This document shows, piece after piece, positions 19,313 to 27,157 of a stretch of 64,000 nucleotides of DNA. Each line of letters starts with the position of its first letter. Position 1 is the stretch's first letter. Location of the stretch: the NCBI RefSeq assembly GCF_014395975.1, contig NZ_CP060714.1, positions 2,294,001 through 2,358,000 on the forward strand, written 5' to 3'. The notes beneath the pieces are model-generated. The model ran no database searches. It was not told the DNA's origin and worked only from the letters and a program-made list of their open reading frames with translations. A program made the translations under genes and the position numbers. The stretch is from Diaphorobacter ruginosibacter. Its GTDB lineage: Bacteria; Pseudomonadota; Gammaproteobacteria; Burkholderiales; Burkholderiaceae_C.

Positions 19313-19669
19313 ATGGCAACGAAACCTCCCTCGAGTCCCAAACCCCCTCCGCCCAGGCCCTTGCAGGAAGAGGGCGGCTCGGTGGTGTTGGAGCGGCGCA
19401 CCTTGCGCACCGAGCCACCCAGGATGTACCAGGTCGTCATGCTGAACGACGACTACACCCCGATGGAGTTCGTTGTCGTGGTGCTGCAGGAGTTCTTCTA
19501 CAAGGACCGGGAGGCTGCTACGCAGATCATGCTCAAGATTCACCTTGATGGAAAAGGCGTTTGCGGGGTTTACACCCGTGATGTGGCAGCAACGAAGGTC
19601 GAGCAGGTGCTCGACGCGGCACACAAGGCGGGGCATCCTCTGCAATGTGTGAGCGAGCCAGTTGAATAA
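19313..19669 (+). CDS. clpS: ATP-dependent Clp protease adapter ClpS
   Basis: The 118-residue protein has a disordered Pro/Ser-rich N-terminus and the ClpS core from about residue 36: PPRMYQVVMLNDDYTPMEFVV, quoted here as motif NDDYTPMEFV, then VCGVYTRDVAATK. ClpS delivers N-end-rule substrates to ClpA. The motif residues that bind the N-terminal residue of substrates (the NDDYTPM loop) are intact. The start ATG 19313 follows an AT-rich stretch with no strong Shine-Dalgarno. clpA follows after 60 bp in the same direction, the usual arrangement. Confidence 0.95.
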   Translation: MATKPPSSPKPPPPRPLQEEGGSVVLERRTLRTEPPRMYQVVMLNDDYTPMEFVVVVLQEFFYKDREAATQIMLKIHLDGKGVCGVYTRDVAATKVEQVLDAAHKAGHPLQCVSEPVE

Positions 19670-19729
19670 TCGCCAAGGCCCCCGATCTATCACTCATCTT
19701 TGAAACGCAAGCGAAAAAGGAGTTCTCAC

Positions 19730-22072
19730 ATGATTGCCCAGGAACTGGAAGTCAGCTTGCACATGGCCTTCGTCGAAGCTCGCCAGCAGCGCCACGAATT
19801 CATCACCGTGGAACACCTGCTGCTCGCGCTGCTCGACAATCCAAGTGCGGCCGAAGTGCTGCGTGCATGCGCCGCGAACATCGATGATCTGCGCGCCTCG
19901 CTCACCAATTTCATCAAGGACAACACCCCGCAGGTCGCAGGATCTGACGAGGTCGACACACAGCCCACGCTGGGCTTCCAGCGTGTGATCCAGCGCGCCA
20001 TCATGCACGTGCAATCCACGGGCAATGGCAAGAAGGAAGTCACCGGCGCCAATGTGCTGGTCGCGATCTTCGGCGAAAAGGATTCGCACGCCGTGTACTA
20101 CCTGCACCAGCAGGGCGTCACGCGCCTGGACGTGGTGAACTACATTGCCCATGGCATCAAGAAGGGCGAGCCGCCGGAACCGGCAAAGCCCGAGGGCCAG
20201 CCTGAGTCCGAGGAAGGTGGCGGGGAGCGCAATGAAAAGGCGTCGCCGCTCGAGCAGTACACGCTCAACCTGAACCAGGCCGCGAAGGAAGGCAAGATCG
20301 ATCCGCTGATCGGCCGCCAGTACGAAGTCGAGCGCACCATCCAGATCCTCTGCCGCCGCCGCAAGAACAACCCGCTGCTCGTGGGTGAGGCCGGCGTGGG
20401 CAAGACGGCCATCGCCGAAGGCCTGGCATGGCGCATCACCCAGAACGACGTGCCGGAGATCCTCGCCGAGGCGACCGTGTACTCGCTCGACATGGGTGCG
20501 CTGCTGGCCGGCACCAAGTACCGGGGTGATTTCGAACAGCGCCTCAAGGGCGTGCTCAAGTCGCTCAAGGACAAGCCCAACGCCATTCTGTTCATCGACG
20601 AGATCCACACGCTGATCGGCGCAGGGGCTGCGTCGGGCGGCACGCTGGACGCATCGAACCTCTTGAAGCCCGCTCTGTCGAGCGGCCAGCTCAAGTGCAT
20701 CGGCGCGACCACGTTCACGGAATACCGTGGCATCTTCGAGAAGGATGCCGCGCTGTCCCGCCGCTTCCAGAAGGTGGATGTGGTGGAGCCCACCGTGGCC
20801 GAGACCGTGGACATCCTGAAGGGACTGAAATCGCGTTTCGAGGAGCACCACAGCGTGAAGTACGCCGTGGCCGCCCTGCAGGCAGCGGCTGAGCTGTCGG
20901 CCAAGTACATCAACGACCGCCATCTGCCCGACAAGGCCATCGATGTGATTGACGAGGCCGGCGCTGCCCAGCGCATCCAGGTGCCAAGCAAGCGCAAGAA
21001 GACCATCGGCAAGGCCGAGATCGAGGAGATCGTGGCCAAGATCGCGCGCATCCCGCCCGCCAACGTCTCGAACGACGACCGCAGCAAGCTGCAGACGCTC
21101 GAACGTGACCTGAAGAGCGTGGTGTTCGGCCAGGACAAGGCCCTGGAGGTGCTGGCTTCCGCGGTGAAGATGGCACGCTCGGGCCTGGGCAAAGGCGACA
21201 AGCCGATCGGCTCGTTCCTGTTCAGCGGCCCCACGGGCGTTGGCAAGACCGAAGCGGCCAAGCAGCTCGCCTACATCATGGGCGTGGACCTGATCCGCTT
21301 CGACATGTCGGAGTACATGGAGCGCCATGCGGTGAGCCGCCTGATCGGCGCGCCTCCGGGCTATGTCGGCTTCGACCAGGGTGGCCTGCTCACCGAGGCC
21401 ATCAGCAAGAAGCCGCACGCGGTGCTGCTGCTCGATGAAATCGAAAAGGCGCATCCGGACATCTTCAACGTGCTGCTGCAGGTGATGGACCACGGCACGC
21501 TGACGGACAACAACGGACGCAAGGCCGACTTCCGCAACGTCATCATCATCATGACGACGAACGCGGGCGCCGAGACCATGAACAAGGCCACCATCGGCTT
21601 CACAAATCCGCGCCAGGCTGGCGACGAGATGGGCGACATCAAGCGCCTGTTCACGCCGGAATTCCGCAACCGCCTGGATGCGATCGTGAGCTTCAAGCCG
21701 CTCGATGAGCAGATCATCCTGCGCGTGGTGGACAAGTTCCTGCTGCAGCTTGAGCAGCAACTTGCCGAGAAGAAGGTGGAGGTCACCTTCACCGACACGC
21801 TGCGCAAGCACCTGGCGAAGAAGGGCTTTGACCCGCTGATGGGTGCGCGCCCGATGCAGCGCCTGATTCAGGACACGATCCGTCGTGCTCTGGCTGACGA
21901 GTTGCTGTTCGGCAAGCTGACCGATGGCGGCCGCCTCACGGTCGATATCGAACACGGCAAGGACGACAAGGGCAACGAGACTTCCGAGGTCAAGCTGGAC
22001 ATCACGCCGCTGCCGAAGCGGGATCGCACGAAGTCCGAACCGGCCGAACCGGAAGAGGCCACGGCGGACTGA
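19730..22072 (+). CDS. clpA: ATP-dependent Clp protease ATP-binding subunit ClpA
   Basis: The 780-residue protein has an N-terminal double Clp repeat (residues 1-145), two AAA modules with P-loops GEAGVGKT and GPTGVGKT, and the sensor and arginine-finger regions of Clp ATPases. The ClpP-docking loop IGFTNP is present, so it should partner ClpP in proteolysis rather than act only as a disaggregase. It unfolds substrates, including those handed over by ClpS. ATG 19730 is well supported by AAAAAGGAG 7 bases upstream; an in-frame TTG at 19700 is not needed. A strong terminator follows. Confidence 0.97.
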   Translation: MIAQELEVSLHMAFVEARQQRHEFITVEHLLLALLDNPSAAEVLRACAANIDDLRASLTNFIKDNTPQVAGSDEVDTQPTLGFQRVIQRAIMHVQSTGNGKKEVTGANVLVAIFGEKDSHAVYYLHQQGVTRLDVVNYIAHGIKKGEPPEPAKPEGQPESEEGGGERNEKASPLEQYTLNLNQAAKEGKIDPLIGRQYEVERTIQILCRRRKNNPLLVGEAGVGKTAIAEGLAWRITQNDVPEILAEATVYSLDMGALLAGTKYRGDFEQRLKGVLKSLKDKPNAILFIDEIHTLIGAGAASGGTLDASNLLKPALSSGQLKCIGATTFTEYRGIFEKDAALSRRFQKVDVVEPTVAETVDILKGLKSRFEEHHSVKYAVAALQAAAELSAKYINDRHLPDKAIDVIDEAGAAQRIQVPSKRKKTIGKAEIEEIVAKIARIPPANVSNDDRSKLQTLERDLKSVVFGQDKALEVLASAVKMARSGLGKGDKPIGSFLFSGPTGVGKTEAAKQLAYIMGVDLIRFDMSEYMERHAVSRLIGAPPGYVGFDQGGLLTEAISKKPHAVLLLDEIEKAHPDIFNVLLQVMDHGTLTDNNGRKADFRNVIIIMTTNAGAETMNKATIGFTNPRQAGDEMGDIKRLFTPEFRNRLDAIVSFKPLDEQIILRVVDKFLLQLEQQLAEKKVEVTFTDTLRKHLAKKGFDPLMGARPMQRLIQDTIRRALADELLFGKLTDGGRLTVDIEHGKDDKGNETSEVKLDITPLPKRDRTKSEPAEPEEATAD

Positions 22073-22096
22073 CGGTATAGCCGAGCCAGTCCAGGC

Positions 22097-22136
22097 AAAA
22101 AAAGACCGCTGCTCGAAGGAGTAGCGGTCTTTTTTT
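22097..22136. terminator. Bidirectional terminator after clpA
   Basis: AGACCGCT (22103-22110) pairs with AGCGGTCT (22123-22130); the stem extends through A runs on the left and T runs on the right to about 14 bp. It lies between convergent clpA and the unknown secreted protein gene. Confidence 0.9.
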
Positions 22137-22216
22137 ATCTGAAGAGGCGCCGGTAGTTGGCCTCCTCGACATGAGCCGCGGCATGCGGCTCAGGCAAGCA
22201 AGGTGGCAAAGGCTGC

Positions 22217-23083
22217 TTACTCTGCGATGTCTGCGGCGGTCAGGCCGAGTTCCTTGGGAGTGCAGTAGGTTCGCGCAATGACAACCGGGTCTGCTGACAG
22301 GCACATGCCGTTGATCAGTTGAGCGACTTCACCCTGACGCGGTGTGGTGAGATAAGTGCGTGCGCTGACTGTGCCGTACTCGCTGATCGTCAAGTCTTCG
22401 AAACGGAACTTGGTTGGGTTAGGGTCGTCTACGCAACTACGAGTGCCGACCGAGCGGAAAGAAGTACCCGCTGGTGTCAGATCGCCTTCGTAGGTGCAAA
22501 CCGAAGGGTAGTAGGGCTTATCGGGGTTCGTGATCATGGAGAACTCCGCCTTCAACGTGCCATCCTTGGCCGTCAGCTTCAGGTCCCCAACGAACTGCGC
22601 GCCGTTTTTGCCCAACAGTGGCGTATAGATCACATTGAATTCATGGCTCAGGCGCTTTTCGAGGTCTTCATAGGTGAAGCGGGTGAAGCTGGCCTGTTTC
22701 TCACCAGGCAGCGTGATGGTCCCAGTGACCGTAGAGTCAAAGGTCACAGTGACGGCGCCATAGTTCTTGGCGAGTTCGGCGTTCTTGGCACTGCCGCCTA
22801 GTGCGATGCCATTCTTGTACTCAACGAGGTCGCCGGTGAAGGTCTTGCCGTCCGCCATCTTGCCGCCGGCTTGCAGGAACATGGACGAACCATCTTCGCG
22901 GTACCCGAAATACGACAGGACAATGGTCTGGCCGTTCTGGCGGTCCAGCTGGATTCCACGTCCTGGTCCACCGTTCAGTTCTCCTCCGATGGCCCAGAGT
23001 CCAGCCTGGGGCAGGACTGCCAGTGCGGGCAAAGAGAGGCCGGCAATGGCGGCGGATACGAGAAGACGGCCAAATTTAGGCAT
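22217..23083 (-). CDS. Secreted protein of unknown function (288 aa)
   Basis: I do not recognise this protein. It has a signal peptide (residues 1-22, cleavage near ALA), then a beta-rich region with repeated short motifs of the type found in Comamonadaceae secreted proteins: GLWAIGGELNGGPGRGIQLD, quoted as GLWAIGGELNG, and FSMITNPDKPYYPSVCTYEGD, quoted as NPDKPYYPSVC. At least four cysteines are in the second half (VCTYEG, RSCVDD, GMCLSAD, TYCTPK), suggesting disulfides. The start at 23083 has a good AAGGAAA site upstream. Base composition is slightly lower in GC than its neighbours. It is transcribed downstream of the MltB-type gene with a 114-bp gap. No function is inferred. Confidence 0.75.
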   Translation of the reverse strand: MPKFGRLLVSAAIAGLSLPALAVLPQAGLWAIGGELNGGPGRGIQLDRQNGQTIVLSYFGYREDGSSMFLQAGGKMADGKTFTGDLVEYKNGIALGGSAKNAELAKNYGAVTVTFDSTVTGTITLPGEKQASFTRFTYEDLEKRLSHEFNVIYTPLLGKNGAQFVGDLKLTAKDGTLKAEFSMITNPDKPYYPSVCTYEGDLTPAGTSFRSVGTRSCVDDPNPTKFRFEDLTISEYGTVSARTYLTTPRQGEVAQLINGMCLSADPVVIARTYCTPKELGLTAADIAE

Positions 23084-23197
23084 TCAGATTTCCTTGAGGG
23101 TTAAAACAATAGGGACAATGAGTCGCGGGCGGATGGTATCCGCTGAATCATCAATGGTAAAGGAAGTTGCTCGCAGGCAACTGTTCGCCGGACGGGC

Positions 23198-24628
23198 TTA
23201 TCCGGGCTGGCCCAGAAGGGCTTTCAAGAGATCCTTGGTCGGATACCCGTCTGCTGGCAGGCCTACGCTCTTCTGGTACTCGCGCAGTCCGACCCGCGTG
23301 GCGGGGCCTGCGACACCGTCGGGGGTGCCTGTCTCGTAGCCCTTGGCGTTCAGCGCTTCCTGCAATGCCTTTACTTCGCTGCGCGAGAGCGGCTCGAGCT
23401 CGCGCGGCCAGCTGGAAGCCAGGCCCGTGCCGCCATCGATCTGCTGCGCGATGAGCGCCACAGCGAGTGCATAGTTGTTCGAATTGTTGTATTTGAGCAG
23501 CGTTCGAAAATTGTTACCAATCATAAGGGCGGGTCCTCGGGCTCCCGCCGGCGTGATGATCGATGCCTCTTCCAGGCTGGGCAGCGGGCTTCCATCCAGG
23601 CTGCGGACACCTTCGGCGGCCCATGCGGATGCCGGCTGGGATACCTTGACCTCGGCCCGGGCGAAGTCGAAGCCGGTTGGGAGGCGGACTTCGGTTCCCC
23701 AGATTTCGCCCGTCTTCCATCCGGACTGGGCGAGGAAGTTGGCCGTGGAGTTGATCACGTCGGGGATGCTGCCCCAGATGTCACGTCTGCCGTCACCGTC
23801 GGCATCGACGGCAAAGCGCTGGTAGGCCGAGGGTAGGAACTGCGTATGCCCCATAGCCCCGGCCCAGGAGCCCAGCATCTGCGACGCCGGGATGTCGCCG
23901 CGGTCGATGATTTTCAGCGCGATCAGCAGCTCCCGGCTGGCCCACTCGTAGCGGCGGCCGTCATAGGCGAGGGTGGCCAGTGCATCGACGGCGCGGAAGC
24001 TGCCGAAATTCTTTCCGAAATTGCTCTCCATGCCCCAGATGGCGGTGATCACCGATGCGGGCACGCCGTATCGCTGCTCGGCGGCCTTGAATGTGTTCTG
24101 GTACTTGCGGATCAGCGTCTTGCCCTGGTCGATGCGCTGCTGCGAGACCGCTCCATCGATATAGGCCCATGGCGGGCGCGTGAATTCGGGCTGGGCGCGG
24201 TCGAGTTCGACGATGCGCGGGATGAACTGGGCGTTGCTCAGCGACTGGCGGATGGTCTTGTCGGTGATTCCGGCATCGGCTGCGCGTTGTTCGAAGGCCT
24301 TGAGCCACTGGGCGAAGCTTTGACGCCTGGCGGGCCCGGAGGGGGAGGGAAGAGGAGTCTCAGGAGCAGCGACTGCCGGAGCGCCTGGCTCCGGTGCGGC
24401 GGGCAACGTTGGCTGCGCAGGCTGCGTGGGTGCAGGCACGGGCACGGGCACTGGCGCAGGAACCGGCGCGCCGGAAGGTGCGGCTCCCGGCTGCGGGGCT
24501 GCGCTTTTTGGCGCGGACGAGCAGGCACCCAGAACAATGCTCAGGGCCAGCACGCTGATGGCCGATCCGGCCCGTCGCTGGGTGGCCGTTGGTTTCGATG
24601 GGCTGGATTCTGGGTAAATGACGTGCAT
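23198..24628 (-). CDS. Lytic murein transglycosylase B-type lipoprotein with peptidoglycan-binding domain
   Basis: The 476-residue protein has a lipobox (LGAC, C36), a Pro/Ala-rich linker (about 40-100), an MltB-type catalytic domain (about 105-405) and a C-terminal peptidoglycan-binding domain (about 415-476, EVKALQEALNAKGY). The catalytic glutamate is E201 in WGMESNFGKN. It cleaves glycan strands of peptidoglycan with 1,6-anhydro product formation, anchored in the outer membrane. The start ATG 24628 is chosen because it gives a complete lipoprotein signal; the frame continues open further upstream into antisense of the next gene, which is coincidental. It diverges from sbcB with only 66 bp between starts. 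The PG-binding domain sets it apart from E. coli MltB. Confidence 0.92.
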   Translation of the reverse strand: MHVIYPESSPSKPTATQRRAGSAISVLALSIVLGACSSAPKSAAPQPGAAPSGAPVPAPVPVPVPAPTQPAQPTLPAAPEPGAPAVAAPETPLPSPSGPARRQSFAQWLKAFEQRAADAGITDKTIRQSLSNAQFIPRIVELDRAQPEFTRPPWAYIDGAVSQQRIDQGKTLIRKYQNTFKAAEQRYGVPASVITAIWGMESNFGKNFGSFRAVDALATLAYDGRRYEWASRELLIALKIIDRGDIPASQMLGSWAGAMGHTQFLPSAYQRFAVDADGDGRRDIWGSIPDVINSTANFLAQSGWKTGEIWGTEVRLPTGFDFARAEVKVSQPASAWAAEGVRSLDGSPLPSLEEASIITPAGARGPALMIGNNFRTLLKYNNSNNYALAVALIAQQIDGGTGLASSWPRELEPLSRSEVKALQEALNAKGYETGTPDGVAGPATRVGLREYQKSVGLPADGYPTKDLLKALLGQPG

Positions 24629-24694
24629 GCGCCTATTGTGCGGGCTGCAAAGGCATACTTGGGACTGCTCCAGCACTCGACTGCAATTTTTTAC

Positions 24695-26134
24695 ATGCAC
24701 ACTTTTCTCTGGCACGACTACGAAACTTTCGGCACGAATACCCGCCGTGATCGCCCCGCGCAGTTTGCCGCCATCCGTACCGATGCCGAACTCAACGAGA
24801 TCGGCGAGCCGGTGATGATCTATTGCCGGCCGGCCAACGACTACCTGCCCGATCCGGTCTCCTGCCTCATCACGGGCATCACGCCGCAGCTGTGCTTGGA
24901 GAAGGGCCTGCCCGAGAGCGAATTTGCGGCGCGCATCGAAGCCGAGATGGCCCGTCCAGGCACCATTGGTGTGGGCTACAACACGATCCGGTTCGACGAC
25001 GAGATCACGCGCTACATGTTCTGGCGCAACCTGATCGACCCTTATGCGCGCGAATGGCAGAACCAGTGCGGGCGCTGGGATCTGCTGGACGTGGTGCGCA
25101 TGACGCGCGCGCTGCGACCGGAAGGCATCGAGTGGCCGCTGAACGAGGAGGGCCAGGTCAGTTTCAGGCTGGAGCACCTGACCAGGGCCAATGGCCTGGT
25201 GCACGAGGCCGCGCACGATGCGTTGTCTGACGTACGCGCCACCATTGCGCTTGCGCGGCTCATTCGGCAGCACCAGCCCAAGCTGTTCGACTATGCGCTT
25301 TCTCTGCACAAGAAGGACCGCGTGATCGCCGAGTTGCGGCTGCCGGCCTCGATCGACCAGGCGCGGCCTTTCCTGCATGTCTCCGGCATGTTTCCGGCCG
25401 ATCGAGGCTGCCTGGCGGTGATGTTTCCGCTCACAAGCCATCCCACTAACAAGAACGAGGTGCTTGCCTGGGACCTGTCGCACGATCCATGCGAGCTCGT
25501 GGATCTCGACGTGGAGACGATCCGCCTGCGCATGTTCAGCAAGGCGGCGGAACTGCCGGAGGGCATGACGCGCTTGCCGATCAAGACCATCCACCTGAAC
25601 AAGTCTCCCATGATCGTGGGCAACGTGCACACCCTGTCTGCGCAGATGGCGGAACGCTGGGGTCTCGACCTGGAGGCCGCGGCGCAGAACGCTCAACGGG
25701 CGCGCGAGCTACCCGACATGAGTGCCATCTGGGCCCAGGTCTTCAAGCGCCCGGCAGCAGAGCCGCTCGATGTGGACCAGGACCTCTACGGCGGCTTTGT
25801 CGGAAACGAGGATCGCAGGCGTCTCCATCATCTGCGCTCGCTGTCGCCCGAGGACCTGGCTACGGCACGCACGGGCTTTGATGACCCGCGCTTGGCGGAA
25901 CTGTTCTGGCGTTACCGGGCGCGTAATTTTCCCGCGACACTTTCTCCTGAGGATCAGGAGCGCTGGGAAATGCATCGCCAGGAGGTTCTCATGGAGGGCG
26001 TGAGCGGATCGCGCACGTTCGACATGCTGTTTGCCCAGCTGGATGAGTTGGGCGGCGAGGCCGACGAGCGAGCCTCCGCGTTGCTGGAGGCGGTGTATGA
26101 CTATGCCGAGTCGATCTCGCCGGATCTGTCATGA
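24695..26134 (+). CDS. sbcB: Exodeoxyribonuclease I
   Basis: The 479-residue protein is a DEDDh-type 3'-5' exonuclease on single-stranded DNA. D8 and E10 in HDYETFG begin the active site; later motifs are GVGYNTIRFDDEITR and the segment AAHDALSDVRATIALARLI with the conserved His-Asp. ExoI acts in mismatch repair and recombination. The ATG at 24695 gives the expected N-terminus. The frame stays open far upstream, but that stretch is antisense to the transglycosylase gene and has no coding similarity. The sirtuin gene follows after 28 bp and is probably co-transcribed. Confidence 0.94.
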   Translation: MHTFLWHDYETFGTNTRRDRPAQFAAIRTDAELNEIGEPVMIYCRPANDYLPDPVSCLITGITPQLCLEKGLPESEFAARIEAEMARPGTIGVGYNTIRFDDEITRYMFWRNLIDPYAREWQNQCGRWDLLDVVRMTRALRPEGIEWPLNEEGQVSFRLEHLTRANGLVHEAAHDALSDVRATIALARLIRQHQPKLFDYALSLHKKDRVIAELRLPASIDQARPFLHVSGMFPADRGCLAVMFPLTSHPTNKNEVLAWDLSHDPCELVDLDVETIRLRMFSKAAELPEGMTRLPIKTIHLNKSPMIVGNVHTLSAQMAERWGLDLEAAAQNAQRARELPDMSAIWAQVFKRPAAEPLDVDQDLYGGFVGNEDRRRLHHLRSLSPEDLATARTGFDDPRLAELFWRYRARNFPATLSPEDQERWEMHRQEVLMEGVSGSRTFDMLFAQLDELGGEADERASALLEAVYDYAESISPDLS

Positions 26135-26162
26135 CGGTCCTGAACCGCAGGCTGGGGGCATC

Positions 26163-27074
26163 ATGAGCGATACGCAGGCTGTTGCCGTGTCGCAGGGCAT
26201 GCAGAGCATGGCCGGCATGGCCGATGTATCGGATCTGTCGGGCGTGCAGCAGGACGCGGGGCAGCTTGCACGGTTCATCGCAAACCATCCTCGCTTGCTG
26301 GTCCTGACCGGCGCCGGCGTAAGCACGGCCAGCGGTATTCCGGACTATCGGGACGTGAAGGGGCAATGGAAGCGCCCCCAGCCAGTCACCTACCAGGCCT
26401 TCATGGGCAGTGAGCTCACCCGGCAGCGCTACTGGGCGCGCAGCCTGGTGGGCTGGCGCACCTTCGGCCGAGCGACGCCCGGGCTCGCGCACGAGGTGCT
26501 GGCCGGCCTGGAGGGACAGGGGCTGATCGAGCTGCTGGTGACCCAGAACGTCGATGGCCTGCATGGTGCTGCAGGCAGTCGCGAGGTGGTCGATCTGCAC
26601 GGCCGGCTCGACGTGGTGCGCTGCATGGATTGCGAGATCCGCTTTTCGCGTGGCCAGTGGCAGGATGCACTGGTGGAGCTGAACCCGGATTGGAGCGCAC
26701 TTTCCGCACTCAGCGCGCCCGATGGCGATGCGGATCTCGAGGCGGTGGATTTCTCCCGCTTTGTGATCCCGCCATGTCCTTGTTGCGGCTCCCCGATGCT
26801 CAAGCCGGATGTCGTGTTCTATGGCGAGTCCGTGCCGCGCGAGCGCGTTCAGCGGGCACTGCAGGCGCTGACTCGCTCGCGTGCGATGCTGGTGCTGGGT
26901 TCGTCGTTGATGGTCTACTCGGGTTACCGTTTCACCCTGGCCGCGCGTGATGCCGGTATTCCTGTAGCGGCAGTGAACCAGGGCGTGACCCGTGCCGATG
27001 ACCTTTTCGCACTGAAGCTGACCGGCGATGTCGGACGGACTCTGCGGGTTGCCGCTTCCCTCCTACAGCAGTGA
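26163..27074 (+). CDS. NAD-dependent protein deacylase of the Sir2 family
   Basis: The 303-residue protein shows all sirtuin motifs: GAGVSTASGIPDYRD (residues 50-64), TQNVDGLHGAAGS, the catalytic histidine in DLHGRLD, a zinc site formed by CMDC and CPCC, and VVFYGESVP. These enzymes remove acyl groups from lysines using NAD; a close group in proteobacteria is annotated simply as NAD-dependent deacetylase. It has a 30-residue Met/Ser-rich N-terminal extension of unknown role. It lies 28 bp downstream of sbcB and 83 bp upstream of the AI-2E/GAF fusion gene. Substrates are unknown. Confidence 0.92.
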   Translation: MSDTQAVAVSQGMQSMAGMADVSDLSGVQQDAGQLARFIANHPRLLVLTGAGVSTASGIPDYRDVKGQWKRPQPVTYQAFMGSELTRQRYWARSLVGWRTFGRATPGLAHEVLAGLEGQGLIELLVTQNVDGLHGAAGSREVVDLHGRLDVVRCMDCEIRFSRGQWQDALVELNPDWSALSALSAPDGDADLEAVDFSRFVIPPCPCCGSPMLKPDVVFYGESVPRERVQRALQALTRSRAMLVLGSSLMVYSGYRFTLAARDAGIPVAAVNQGVTRADDLFALKLTGDVGRTLRVAASLLQQ

Positions 27075-27157
27075 ATCCCGAATCTTGTTAGCTTCGCTTC
27101 GAGTCACTCGCATCGGTGGGATCGAGTGACAAGGAACAGTCGGCGAGCAGCCATACG

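Noticed and set aside
23846..24694. In-frame upstream extension of exonuclease I
   Set aside because: It is antisense to the MltB-type lipoprotein gene; conserved ExoI sequence begins at ATG 24695.
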